DNA from: Kordiimonas lipolytica
Lineage (GTDB): Bacteria; Pseudomonadota; Alphaproteobacteria; Sphingomonadales; Kordiimonadaceae
DNA length: 64,000 nt
Direction of reading: 5' to 3'
Assembly: GCF_001550065.1 (NCBI RefSeq)
Contig: NZ_LRUB01000012.1
Span: 151,203 to 215,202 of the forward strand
This document shows, piece after piece, positions 26,472-34,841 of this stretch. Below the pieces are notes generated by a model. That model was given only the letters and a program-made list of their open reading frames with translations, did no database searches and was not told the DNA's origin. Every line of letters begins with the position of its first letter. The stretch's first letter is position 1. Both the position numbers and the translations under genes were made by a program.

Positions 26472-27575
26472 ATGCAGAATGGGTCCTTCATCGAATGGGG
26501 CAGACCTGTACCTTGGTTTCACGCACCGACAGCCACAAACTCAAGGTTCAATTTTTCCAGCTTGGGCGGGCGCTTTGTAATGCTGGCTTTCATTGGCGAC
26601 AGCAGCGACCCGAAGGGGCGTGCTTTCTCCAATGCCCTGACAGAAGCAAACTTGCCGAAGAATGAAAATGAACTGGTCCTGTTTGCCGTCAGCCGCGAGG
26701 AACAAGACCTGCATAGCGACAGCCTGAAGCCCCTGTTCAAACGGGGCCGCGTTTTCCATGACCCGGACATGGAAATTGCAAAATCATACGGCACGACGCA
26801 GGAAACGGAAGAAGGCCTGGCGTTCACAGGCGCCTGGTATCTTCTTGACCCAACACTGCGCGTCTATGGCAGGGGCGCGCTGGAAGAAGTCGACAGGCTT
26901 ATCGGCATGATCAGGTCCCTGCCCCGGGCCAATGACCATGCGGCGACAAACCAGGAACCCTGGGCACCGGTTTTGCTGGTACCCCGCGTGCTGACACCCA
27001 AGTTTTGCAGACACCTGATTGACCTTTACCGACAAGGCAACCCGAACCAGTCAGGTTTCATGCGCGAGATAGAAGGACGCACCGTGCCGGTGATGGATTC
27101 GAGCTTCAAGCGCCGCAGTGACGCGCACATCACGGACGCAAAAACACGCAACACAATCAATCGCGCCATCGCGCTAAGGCTGAAACCGGAAATCCAGAAA
27201 GCCTTTCAGTTCAACGCCACTCGGATCGAACGTTACATTGTCTCGCGCTACGCTGAGGAAGACAAAGGCTTCTTCAAGCGCCACCGCGACAATACCACAA
27301 GCGGCACAGCGCACCGACGCTTTGCCGTCAGCATCAATTTGAACGCGGAAGACTATGAAGGCGGCGAACTGATGTTCCCTGAATTCGGCACCCGCACCTA
27401 TAAGCCGCCAACCGGGGGGGCTGTGGTCTTTTCCTGTTCGCTCCTTCATGAGGCGACACCGGTCACAAAGGGGGAGCGCTTCGCCACATTGCCATTCCTT
27501 TATGACGACGCGGCAGCGGAAATCCGCGATCAGAACCGCGACAAGATCGAGAGTGAAACATTGGTTGTGGGTTAG
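26472..27575 (+). CDS. Thioredoxin-fold / 2OG-Fe(II) oxygenase fusion protein
   Basis: A 367-residue two-domain protein. Residues 10-150 look like a peroxiredoxin/AhpC-TSA domain (RPVPWFHAPT, FSSLGGRFVMLAF, FHDPDMEIAKSYG) but contain no cysteine where the peroxidatic residue should be. Residues 165-355 are a prolyl-4-hydroxylase-type oxygenase with iron ligands H271-x-D273 (KRHRDN) and H326 (LLHEA) and the 2-oxoglutarate arginine R336 (KGERFATLPFLYD). It would hydroxylate a protein or small molecule in the cytoplasm. ATG 26472 is used because homology-like sequence begins right after it; its ribosome site is weak. Convergent with the GH13 gene. Confidence 0.85.
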   Translation: MQNGSFIEWGRPVPWFHAPTATNSRFNFSSLGGRFVMLAFIGDSSDPKGRAFSNALTEANLPKNENELVLFAVSREEQDLHSDSLKPLFKRGRVFHDPDMEIAKSYGTTQETEEGLAFTGAWYLLDPTLRVYGRGALEEVDRLIGMIRSLPRANDHAATNQEPWAPVLLVPRVLTPKFCRHLIDLYRQGNPNQSGFMREIEGRTVPVMDSSFKRRSDAHITDAKTRNTINRAIALRLKPEIQKAFQFNATRIERYIVSRYAEEDKGFFKRHRDNTTSGTAHRRFAVSINLNAEDYEGGELMFPEFGTRTYKPPTGGAVVFSCSLLHEATPVTKGERFATLPFLYDDAAAEIRDQNRDKIESETLVVG

Positions 27576-27580
27576 GATGA

Positions 27581-27600
27581 GGGCGGACAAAACCCCGCCC
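27581..27600. terminator. Bidirectional terminator-like hairpin
   Basis: GGGCGG-ACAAAACC-CCGCCC forms a 6-bp GC stem in the 33-base gap between the convergent oxygenase and GH13 genes. No strong T-run follows on either strand, so termination efficiency is uncertain. Confidence 0.4.
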
Positions 27601-27608
27601 GAACTTCC

Positions 27609-29246
27609 CTAAAAAATGCAGGCGCCGAAGGCGGGGAGACGCTCGCCCGGCGCGGCGCCATTGAGGCTGAAGCGTGCGCCACCTGACACACCTGCTACCG
27701 GCCAGTCCTGTGGCTTTCCTGAAAGATTGAAGACGCACATGAGGGTTTCTCCCTCATGGGTGCGTTCAAAAGCCAGCACGGGCTCGGGGGCCTCCAGGAA
27801 CCTGATCCCCCCTTTGATCAACGCAGGTTCGCCCTTGCGGTATTTGAGGAACGCCCGAAGGGCATTCAGCACTGAGGCTTCATCGCCTTCCTGAACACTC
27901 ACCGCACGCGCCGCGTGGCGTGGGTCCACCGGCAGCCAGGGCTCGTGACTAGAGAAACCTGCATGATCGGCATTTGCTTCCCACGGCATGGGGGTCCGCG
28001 TGCCGTCACGGCCAAGCGTTGATGGCCAGTTGGCAATGGCTTCCGGATCTGTCAGGCGCTCGAACGGCACATGGGCCTGTGGCAGCCCGAGCTCCTCCCC
28101 CTGATAGAGGCATACACTGCCACGCAAGCTGAGGATCAGCATATTCAGCATTTTGGCAAACGCCGGATTGTCTTCGATTGCTGTCTCAGTCGCCCAACGG
28201 GAGACCGCGCGCGGCCTGTCATGATTACTGAAGGTGAAAGACGGCCAGCCCATGCCCGGCGCGTCCGGCCAGGCCTCAACCGCCTCGCGGATCACCTTCG
28301 CTGATAGGGTGTCTGCCTCAAGAAATTCGAAGCTGTAAGCTGTGTTAAGGCCCGTTTCCCCGCGGGTGAACAGTTGCATCTCTTCCAGCGCGCGCTCGCC
28401 GCCCACCTCGGCCACGGTGAAGGTGCCTGGATATTCATTCATCAGCGCGCGCACGCGCTCAAGGAATTTGGGGATGTCTGCGTGGCTCTGATTATAAAGA
28501 TGCTCCTGCAGGTCAAACGGCTTGTCCCCCCGATATTCATAGGCCTTCGGGTTGTCCCGAAGTTCCGGGTCATGCATCATGAAATTGACCGCATCCATGC
28601 GAAAACCGTCCACACCGCGATCAAGCCAGAAACGCCCGGCTTCCAGAAGCGCATCCTGCACGTCTGGATTATGCACATTCAGGTCTGGCTGGCTTTCAAG
28701 GAAATTATGCAAGTAATACTGGCCCCGGCCCTCGTCCCATGTCCAGCTAGAGCCCATGAAAACAGACATCCAGTTGGACGGCGGGCCACCGTCAGCCTTG
28801 GCATCAGCCCAGACATACCAGTCAGCCTTGTCGCCCGTGCGCGCCTTGCGGCTTTCCTGGAACCAGGGGTGCTGGTCCGACGTGTGGCTATAGACCTGGT
28901 CGATGATTACCTTCAGGCCAAGGGCGTGCGCGCGGGCAAGCAGCGCGTCAAAATCCGCCAATGTGCCAAAGATTGGGTCGACATCGCAGAAATCGGCAAC
29001 GTCATAGCCAAAATCTTTCATGGGCGAGGTGAAGAAAGGCGACAGCCAGATGCCGTCGACCCCCAGCGACGCGATATGATCCAGCTTGTCAGTGATACCC
29101 TTCAGGTCACCGACGCCGTCACCGCTCGCGTCCATGAAACTGCGCGGATACACTTGATAAATTACCGCCCCGCGCCACCAATCGGTGTCCGCCTGAGCTG
29201 CCTGGTTCACGCCATTATCACTTTTATTATGCTGCGCCAAAGCCAT
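27609..29246 (-). CDS. Alpha-glucosidase / oligo-1,6-glucosidase (GH13)
   Basis: A 545-residue retaining alpha-glucosidase. The (beta/alpha)8 barrel motifs are in order: DQVYSHTSDQHPWF (region I), GFRMDAVNF with nucleophile D about 218, TVAEVGG with acid/base E about 280, and FSNHDRPR with the third acid D about 343. GDGVGDLKGITDKLDHIASLG near the N-terminus holds the calcium/region VI signature. It has no signal peptide, so it cleaves imported malto- or isomalto-oligosaccharides in the cytoplasm. The start is ATG 29246. No TGACAGCGCTGTCA site stands before it; TTGCAA motifs do. It probably feeds glucose to the neighbouring glucokinase. Confidence 0.93.
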   Translation of the reverse strand: MALAQHNKSDNGVNQAAQADTDWWRGAVIYQVYPRSFMDASGDGVGDLKGITDKLDHIASLGVDGIWLSPFFTSPMKDFGYDVADFCDVDPIFGTLADFDALLARAHALGLKVIIDQVYSHTSDQHPWFQESRKARTGDKADWYVWADAKADGGPPSNWMSVFMGSSWTWDEGRGQYYLHNFLESQPDLNVHNPDVQDALLEAGRFWLDRGVDGFRMDAVNFMMHDPELRDNPKAYEYRGDKPFDLQEHLYNQSHADIPKFLERVRALMNEYPGTFTVAEVGGERALEEMQLFTRGETGLNTAYSFEFLEADTLSAKVIREAVEAWPDAPGMGWPSFTFSNHDRPRAVSRWATETAIEDNPAFAKMLNMLILSLRGSVCLYQGEELGLPQAHVPFERLTDPEAIANWPSTLGRDGTRTPMPWEANADHAGFSSHEPWLPVDPRHAARAVSVQEGDEASVLNALRAFLKYRKGEPALIKGGIRFLEAPEPVLAFERTHEGETLMCVFNLSGKPQDWPVAGVSGGARFSLNGAAPGERLPAFGACIF

Positions 29247-29337
29247 CAACCAAACTATCCCGTTACTTCCCTACCCTGCCGGGCTGCCTTCCTGGGCCTA
29301 CTCGTCCTTCTCGCGTAGGATCGACATAAACATATAT

Positions 29338-29353
29338 TTGCACATTTTTGCAA
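29338..29353. promoter_or_regulatory. Inverted repeat TTGCA-N6-TGCAA upstream of GH13 gene
   Basis: TTGCA (29338-29342) and TGCAA (29349-29353) are reverse complements six bases apart, about 92 bases before the GH13 ATG. Further TTGCAA copies follow upstream at 29513-29518, 29525-29530 and 29551-29556. The pattern suggests a regulator different from the TGACAGCGCTGTCA one; none is identified. Confidence 0.35.
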
Positions 29354-29769
29354 TCTATTTTCAAATTTTTTCACAAAAAATTCGACATTCACAATGAGGG
29401 ATAGTAGCCAGAAGTCCGCATATCTCCATTATAAACAATAGTTTACATAAATTCCGCACCTAAACCCTGCTAAAGCACACCGCTGCGGAGCTGCCCAGAA
29501 CATCGAGCATCTTTGCAATTTTTGTTGCAATTTTCATTTTTTGCTTTATTTTGCAAAAAAGATGGAATCAGGGGCAGCCGCTTGGCACCTTCCACGTGCT
29601 TCCTCCCCTCCCTTGGCACCCCTGGTTCCGCCAATCGTTTCGTTTCCTCGGAAGCTGATGGCCCTGCTGTCCCGGGCATAGGCTTCCAACAGTTTAGGGG
29701 CCTCTTTGTGGGCCACAGGCTTGGGGCAGGTGACCTCCCACTCCATGCCTACCACAAGGAGCACATCTT

Positions 29770-29806
29770 CACCCCGGCAGCGCAGGCTGACCGGGGTGCT
29801 TTTTTT
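29770..29806 (+). terminator. Orphan plus-strand intrinsic terminator
   Basis: CACCCCGG and CCGGGGTG form an 8-bp GC-rich stem followed by C and seven T on the plus strand. The neighbouring genes both lie on the minus strand, so an unannotated plus-strand transcript, perhaps a small RNA, should end here. Confidence 0.6.
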
Positions 29807-29828
29807 CAGCAACAGAATGTTTGAAGAG

Positions 29829-30791
29829 CTACGCCACAGCGGCGCCGACAAGCGCCGCATATTCGGCTGTGATCAGGTGCACCGGAATGGTTTCCACATA
29901 GGCTGACTGTGCGCCCTTGGCGACAAAGCGGCGCAGAAGATCGCTTGGTCCGACCATGTCGGCAATCTTCGGCAGGATGCCGCCGCCCAGGAACACGCCG
30001 CCCCTGGCGCCATGCACCAGCGCAATATCACCGGCCGTCGACCCGACGATAGACAGGAAAAGCTGCACAGCGCGCGTGCAGGCAGGCGCCCCGCCTTCAG
30101 CGGCGAGCTTTGTGATTTCCGCAGGACTCAGGTTGCGGTCTCCGCCGCCGCCATAATCCACCAGGAATCGGTATATACGAGCGATGCCTTCGCCGCACAG
30201 GAAGCTTTCGACAGACACATAGCCAAGCTCGGCCCGCAGGTGCTCGGTCAGGTCATGCTCAAGGCGTGACCCAGGGGCGAAAGCCATGAAGCCGCCTTCG
30301 GTGGACACAGTGTGATAACCCTTGCCGTTCGGCACCAGAAGCGCCACACCAAAACCGGTACCCGGCCCCATGACAGATATGGGGGCATCCGGGTCTGCCT
30401 CACCATTCTTGAGCGTGACATAATCCACACCCTCCTCAAGGAACGGACAGGCGCGGGCAAGCGCACCGAAGTCGTTGACAAACTTGACCACCTCCAGGCC
30501 GTGGGTGCTCTCAATTTGATCGGCATCCACTTCCCAACCCAGGTTGGTCAGTCGGCCCTTCTTTTCCGTGGTTGGCCCTGCAATGGCCAGTTTGGCCTCG
30601 CGCGGGACAGGCGATTCGATTTTTGCGATATAGGCACCCAGCATCTGGCTGAGGCTGCCAAATTCGCGGCAAGAGAAGACAATCACCTGGTCGATATCCG
30701 GCTTGACCTGCCCTTCACGGAAGGTCGCAATGCCGAACCGGCCATTGGTGCCACCGATATCGGCAACAATACATCTTTTGGTCTCTGTCAT
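29829..30791 (-). CDS. glk: Glucokinase (Glk family)
   Basis: A 320-residue glucokinase of the proteobacterial Glk family rather than ROK type: it lacks the ROK cysteine cluster. Phosphate-1 motif VADIGGTNGRFGIA (about 9-22), the sugar site KFVNDFGALARAC with the catalytic aspartate, PGTGFGVALL, the STEGGFMAFAPGS segment and HGARGGVFLGGGILPKI are all present. It phosphorylates glucose to glucose 6-phosphate using ATP in the cytoplasm. A LacI-type operator lies about 126 bases upstream, putting it in the putative glucan regulon. Confidence 0.94.
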   Translation of the reverse strand: MTETKRCIVADIGGTNGRFGIATFREGQVKPDIDQVIVFSCREFGSLSQMLGAYIAKIESPVPREAKLAIAGPTTEKKGRLTNLGWEVDADQIESTHGLEVVKFVNDFGALARACPFLEEGVDYVTLKNGEADPDAPISVMGPGTGFGVALLVPNGKGYHTVSTEGGFMAFAPGSRLEHDLTEHLRAELGYVSVESFLCGEGIARIYRFLVDYGGGGDRNLSPAEITKLAAEGGAPACTRAVQLFLSIVGSTAGDIALVHGARGGVFLGGGILPKIADMVGPSDLLRRFVAKGAQSAYVETIPVHLITAEYAALVGAAVA

Positions 30792-30916
30792 ACCCCTTCC
30801 CTTTCGGGTGCGGCATCGACACCAATCGCCACCGCAAAAACACCGCGCATCAACAGCCCTTTCCCATCAGCCGGGATGCAAAAAATCAAAACTGAACCTT
30901 CACTAGTAGCCAGAAA

Positions 30917-30930
30917 AGACAGCGCTGTCA
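30917..30930. promoter_or_regulatory. LacI-type operator upstream of glk
   Basis: AGACAGCGCTGTCA contains the perfect 12-bp core GACAGCGCTGTC. It is 126 bases before the glk start. The divergent lipoprotein-glpD promoter lies on its other side but further away. Confidence 0.65.
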
Positions 30931-31025
30931 ATCACAGGTGTTCTCTTTAAATTTATGGGGTTGAGGCAGGCGAACTTCCCAGAACGGCCTTCTAGCGAAA
31001 GCATAGAAACTGCAGTGGTCAGCTT

Positions 31026-31182
31026 GGGCACCCTGAGCGGGGCACTTAAGGGCACTACCGGTGGCCGAAAGCGCGAAAAAGGGCACTATGGCCTGTGCCC
31101 TTTTGAACCATGCCGTACGAAAATGGGCACTATGGCGCGACAAAATGTGCCCATATGCCTCAAGGGGCTTGATCTTGTGCCC
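31026..31182. repeat. Cluster of eight GGGCAC/GTGCCC hexamers
   Basis: GGGCAC occurs at 31026, 31040, 31050, 31081 and 31125, and its reverse complement GTGCCC at 31095, 31147 and 31177, all within 157 bases. Two pairs form hairpins: AAAAGGGCAC / GTGCCCTTTT (31077-31104) and ATGGGCAC / GTGCCCAT (31123-31154). GGGCACTATGGC is repeated exactly at 31081 and 31125. The array ends 75 bases before the lipoprotein start. The first hairpin with its T4 could act as a weak terminator or attenuator. Confidence 0.6.
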
Positions 31183-31257
31183 AGCCTTTGCTCATGTTGC
31201 CTACATCAGATAGAGGTGGCACCACAACTTCAGGCCGCCCAAGGGGAGACAGTTTCA

Positions 31258-31716
31258 GTGCGGTCGGTGTCAATCTTGTTGGTTTTGATGCTTGCGGGGT
31301 GCGGCGCATACGGCGCCAAACCGCTTCAGACGCCCGAGGCGCAGGCACTGAATGCCGGCAGCCTGAACGCCTATCATCTCTCGCTCTGGCCTGGCCAGTG
31401 CGCTTTGGTGTTGCGGCCGCGCACGGAAGATGGCACCCCTGCACAAGCCCCGATATTTGCCCAGACAGAGGACAATGTCACCATGGTTGTGGAAGGCCGC
31501 CAAATGACACTCAGGCGTTCCGAAACTTCTGAGGAACGTGTGGCTGATATCCCGCGTGGGCAAACCTTCACTGCCCCAACCCTGAAGGCAAAACTTATGC
31601 TTCGCCAGAGTGTTAGCGAAACAGGCGCCCCCCTTCAGGGTGTCCTCTCCCTGACCAAGCCGAACGGTTGGTCCACTGTGATACCGGTGGATGGTGGAAG
31701 GCAGTGCAGGCAATGA
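31258..31716 (+). CDS. Hypothetical lipoprotein coupled to glpD
   Basis: A 152-residue protein read from GTG 31258, chosen because AAGGGGAGA lies about 9 bases upstream and because it opens a lipoprotein signal (VRSVSILLVLMLAGCGA, lipidated cysteine about residue 15). The mature part reads LWPGQCALVLRPRTEDGTPAQAPIFAQTEDNVTMVVEGRQMTLRR, with a second and third cysteine near the ends. The frame continues upstream without a signal. Its stop overlaps the glpD start as ATGA, so the genes are coupled. No family recognised; a periplasmic-face lipoprotein in a glycerol operon is unusual. Confidence 0.7.
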   Translation: MRSVSILLVLMLAGCGAYGAKPLQTPEAQALNAGSLNAYHLSLWPGQCALVLRPRTEDGTPAQAPIFAQTEDNVTMVVEGRQMTLRRSETSEERVADIPRGQTFTAPTLKAKLMLRQSVSETGAPLQGVLSLTKPNGWSTVIPVDGGRQCRQ

Positions 31717-33242
31717 TGGCGGATGTTGATCCAATCAGGTGCGACCTGTTTGTCATTGGCGGCGGCATCAATGGCACCGGCATCGCGCGCGACGCCGCGG
31801 GGCGCGGACTGAAGACCGTTCTGGTAGAACAGACCGACTTCGCGGCAGGAACATCGTCGGCCAGCTCCAAACTGATCCATGGTGGCCTCAGGTACTTGGA
31901 ACATTACGAATTCCGCCTGGTTCGGGAGTCCCTCAAGGAGCGGGAAACACTGTGGCGTATGGCCCCCCATCTGGTGCGGCCGCTCAGGTTCATCCTGCCG
32001 CACCATAGGGGCCTGAGGCCGGCATTCATCCTGCGCCTGGGGCTTTTTCTCTATGACCACCTGGGCGGTCGGAAGCTGCTCAGGAAAACCAAAAGCCTGA
32101 ACCTCAGGAAAGACCCAAAGGGCACGCCGCTCAAAAGCCGATTCAAAAAGGGGTTCGAATACTCCGATTGCTGGGTGGATGACGCCCGGCTTGTGATTGC
32201 CAACGCGCTCGCCGCCAAGCGCCGGGGGGCTACGCTTCTCAACGGCCACCGCTTCCTTGATGCTGTGCGGGAAGACCGGGATTGGCGCATCCGCGTTGAG
32301 GCGCCAGGCGGAAAAGTTATTGAATTTCAAGCAGATGCACTTGTAAACGCAGCCGGTCCGTGGGTTGAAAAAACGCTGCGTGACTGTATCATGTCTGAAG
32401 ACGCACACAGCCACGCGCGGCTGGTGAAAGGCAGTCACATTGTGGTTCCGGCGTTTTATGACGGGCCGCGGTGCTATACCTTCCAGAATCCGGACAAGAG
32501 GGTCATTTTCGCGATCCCCTATGAGGAAAAATATACACTTTTGGGCACAACCGATGTGCCCTTTTCCGGCGACCCGGCAAAAGTGGAAGCCAGCGAGGCT
32601 GAGATCAATTATCTGTGCGCTGCGGCCAGCGAATATTTCGAAAAAAGCGTGCAGCCTGAGGACGTTATCTGGTCCTATGCCGGCATCCGACCGCTTTATG
32701 ACGACGGCGAGGTGAACCCTTCCGCCACCACCCGCGACTATCACCTTGACCTGGACACCCGCGAAGACACGCTGCCCCTGCTGTCTGTCTTTGGCGGCAA
32801 GATCACCACCTATCGCTGCCTGGCGGAAGAGGCGATGGAAAAGCTTTCGCCCTTCCTGACGTTCTCCCTGGATGACTGGACGGGCTATACACCCCTTCCC
32901 GGCGGCAGCCTGCCAGAAGACGTCACCCCCGCCAAAGCGCTCAAGCATTTCAAGGCGGAGATGCGCACCCGCTTCAGCTGGCTTGAGGGCGAAACCGTCG
33001 ACCGCATGTGCAATGCCTACGGCAGCCGCATCCGGACAGTCCTGGAAGGCACCGAAAGCCTTGACGGCATGGGCACCCATTTTGGCGCCGGGCTCTATGA
33101 AGCCGAGGTGCGCTATCTGATGCGCGAGGAATGGGCCCGCACCGCAGAGGATATCCTGTGGCGCCGGTCAAAGCTGGGCTTGCGCCTGAGCAAGAACGAG
33201 CAAGCCGCGCTTGCAGCCTGGATGTCCGCAAACACGGACTAG
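31713..33242 (+). CDS. glpD: Glycerol-3-phosphate dehydrogenase, FAD-dependent
   Basis: A 509-residue membrane-associated flavoenzyme. The FAD motif is LFVIGGGINGTGIARDAAGRGLKTVLVEQTD (about 11-41), then the signature GTSSASSKLIHGGLRYLEHYEFRLVRESLKER. NAAGPWVEKTL, the catalytic region HIVVP and GTTDVPF, and SYAGIRPLYDDG also match. It oxidises glycerol 3-phosphate to dihydroxyacetone phosphate and reduces quinone. ATG 31713 overlaps the lipoprotein stop; ATG 31716 is equally possible. It converges on glpK with a 3-base gap. Confidence 0.95.
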   Translation: MMADVDPIRCDLFVIGGGINGTGIARDAAGRGLKTVLVEQTDFAAGTSSASSKLIHGGLRYLEHYEFRLVRESLKERETLWRMAPHLVRPLRFILPHHRGLRPAFILRLGLFLYDHLGGRKLLRKTKSLNLRKDPKGTPLKSRFKKGFEYSDCWVDDARLVIANALAAKRRGATLLNGHRFLDAVREDRDWRIRVEAPGGKVIEFQADALVNAAGPWVEKTLRDCIMSEDAHSHARLVKGSHIVVPAFYDGPRCYTFQNPDKRVIFAIPYEEKYTLLGTTDVPFSGDPAKVEASEAEINYLCAAASEYFEKSVQPEDVIWSYAGIRPLYDDGEVNPSATTRDYHLDLDTREDTLPLLSVFGGKITTYRCLAEEAMEKLSPFLTFSLDDWTGYTPLPGGSLPEDVTPAKALKHFKAEMRTRFSWLEGETVDRMCNAYGSRIRTVLEGTESLDGMGTHFGAGLYEAEVRYLMREEWARTAEDILWRRSKLGLRLSKNEQAALAAWMSANTD

Positions 33243-33245
33243 GTA

Positions 33246-34730
33246 CTAGGCAAACGACCGAGCGGCGGCCACAGCCTTATACCACTTGCCGAGCATCGCC
33301 TCCCGCTGGCCGAAGCCGCCTGCTGGAACAAAACGCCTCTCGCGCTGCCACTGGGCTGTGAGATCACTGAAACCTGAATAGAGCCCGGCCTGCAATCCCG
33401 CCAGATAGGCAGCCCCCAGCGCTGTGGTTTCCATCACCTTTGGCCTGTCCACCGGGAGCGCCAGCAGGTTTGCCAGCATCTGCGCCAGCCAGTCATTGGC
33501 CACCATGCCGCCATCAACCCTGAGAACCTTTGGGCTGATGCCGTCTTCCGCCATGGCGCTAAACAGGTCATGCGTTTGGAAGCACACGCTTTCAAGCGTC
33601 GCCCGCACGATCTCTGCCCGGCCGGTCGCGCGGGTCATGCCGAAAAGGGCGGCGCGCACATGCGGGTCCCAGTGAGGCGCGCCGAGGCCCGTGAAGGCCG
33701 GCACCATATAGACGCCGTGATCATCCCCGGCCTGCCGCGCCAATGCTTCACTGTCGCGCGCATGGTCCAAAACCTTGATACCATCCCTGAGCCACTGCAC
33801 GGCTGCGCCCGCGATGAAGATGGAGCCCTCAAGCGCGTATGTTGCCTTGCCCCCTATCCGGTAAGCGACAGTGGTCAGCAACCGGTTCTTCGACGGCACA
33901 AGATTTTCGCCTGTATTCATCAGCACGAAGCACCCGGTGCCGTAGGTGCTTTTGATCGCGCCCTCCTCGAAACAGCATTGCCCCACGGTTGCTGCCTGCT
34001 GGTCCCCCGCCACCCCCAGGATGGGAATAGACCGCCCAAACAGGTCGGCCGTCGTCTCGCCAAAATCGGCGCAGCTGTCCAGCACCTCAGGCAACACATT
34101 TTCGGGCACACCGAATATTCGCAACAGACTTTCGTCCCACTCTTGCGTGCGGATGTTGAAAAGGCTGGTGCGGCTGGCGTTGGTGGCATCGGTGACATGG
34201 CGTTTGCCGCCAGTCAGTTTTGCAATCAGGAAACTGTCAATGGTGCCCCAGGCGAGCTTGCCTGCGGCAGCGTGTGCGCGCACGCCGTGCTCATTTTCCA
34301 GCAGCCAAGCAAGCTTTGTGGCGGAAAAATACGGGTCCAGCAGCAGGCCCGTTTTGTCCTGCACTTCGAACTCATGGCCTTCGTCCTTCAGCCTTTGACA
34401 CACGCCTGCTGTACGCCGGTCCTGCCAGACAATTGCATTGTGAACCGGCTTTACACCGTCCCGTTCCCACAAGACGGATGTCTCGCGCTGGTTGGTGATG
34501 CCGATGGCCTTGACCGTAAAGCCTTTGGCTTCCGCCTCATTAAACGCGGCTTGTGCTGTCTTGATGCTGGTGTCCCAGATCTCATTCGCGTCATGTTCTA
34601 CCCAGCCGTCAGCCGGGAAAATCTGGCGGAATTCCTGCTGGGCCACGGCGACAATATCGCCATTCAGGTCAAACACGATGGCACGGCTGCTGGTCGTGCC
34701 CTGATCCATCGCCAAAATACAATCCGGCAT
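33246..34730 (-). CDS. glpK: Glycerol kinase
   Basis: A 494-residue FGGY-family kinase of normal length. [19 protein letters not shown] (about 7-25) is the ATP motif; [30 protein letters not shown] and [11 protein letters not shown] hold the glycerol-binding residues; [32 protein letters not shown] and the C-terminal [18 protein letters not shown] complete the family pattern. It phosphorylates glycerol to glycerol 3-phosphate for GlpD. Unusually no glpF facilitator or glpR repressor is beside it. It lies downstream of GH97 but a terminator separates them. Confidence 0.96.
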   Translation of the reverse strand: MPDCILAMDQGTTSSRAIVFDLNGDIVAVAQQEFRQIFPADGWVEHDANEIWDTSIKTAQAAFNEAEAKGFTVKAIGITNQRETSVLWERDGVKPVHNAIVWQDRRTAGVCQRLKDEGHEFEVQDKTGLLLDPYFSATKLAWLLENEHGVRAHAAAGKLAWGTIDSFLIAKLTGGKRHVTDATNASRTSLFNIRTQEWDESLLRIFGVPENVLPEVLDSCADFGETTADLFGRSIPILGVAGDQQAATVGQCCFEEGAIKSTYGTGCFVLMNTGENLVPSKNRLLTTVAYRIGGKATYALEGSIFIAGAAVQWLRDGIKVLDHARDSEALARQAGDDHGVYMVPAFTGLGAPHWDPHVRAALFGMTRATGRAEIVRATLESVCFQTHDLFSAMAEDGISPKVLRVDGGMVANDWLAQMLANLLALPVDRPKVMETTALGAAYLAGLQAGLYSGFSDLTAQWQRERRFVPAGGFGQREAMLGKWYKAVAAARSFA

Positions 34731-34760
34731 ATGCCCCCCCTAAACAAAGTCTTCAACGGC

Positions 34761-34812
34761 CAAAAGAAAACCGGCCCCTGCCTCCACTGGACTGCAGTGT
34801 GGCAGAAGCCGG
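34761..34812 (-). terminator. Terminator between GH97 gene and glpK
   Basis: On the minus strand GCCGG...CCGGC encloses a second stem CTGCC/GGCAG and is followed by TTTTCTTTTGG. It lies 30 bases after the GH97 stop and would end that transcript before glpK. Confidence 0.6.
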
Positions 34813-34841
34813 CTTTCGCATCAATATGATGCTGTTTGGCC

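Larger units (their letters stand above)
29247..29828. other. Long AT-rich intergenic region between glk and the GH13 gene
   Basis: These 580 bases lie upstream of the GH13 gene. They hold an inverted repeat TTGCA-N6-TGCAA (29338-29353), three further TTGCAA words (29513, 29525, 29551) in AT-rich DNA, and a strong plus-strand terminator at 29770-29806 with no plus-strand gene before it. A minus-strand frame (29546-29860) codes a possible 104-residue peptide but overlaps the glk 3' end and matches nothing I recognise. Confidence 0.5.

Noticed and set aside
29546..29860. Minus-strand 104-codon frame in the glk-GH13 gap
   Set aside because: It begins inside the glk 3' end, crosses the terminator hairpin, has no ribosome site and matches no family I know; kept only as part of the intergenic description.
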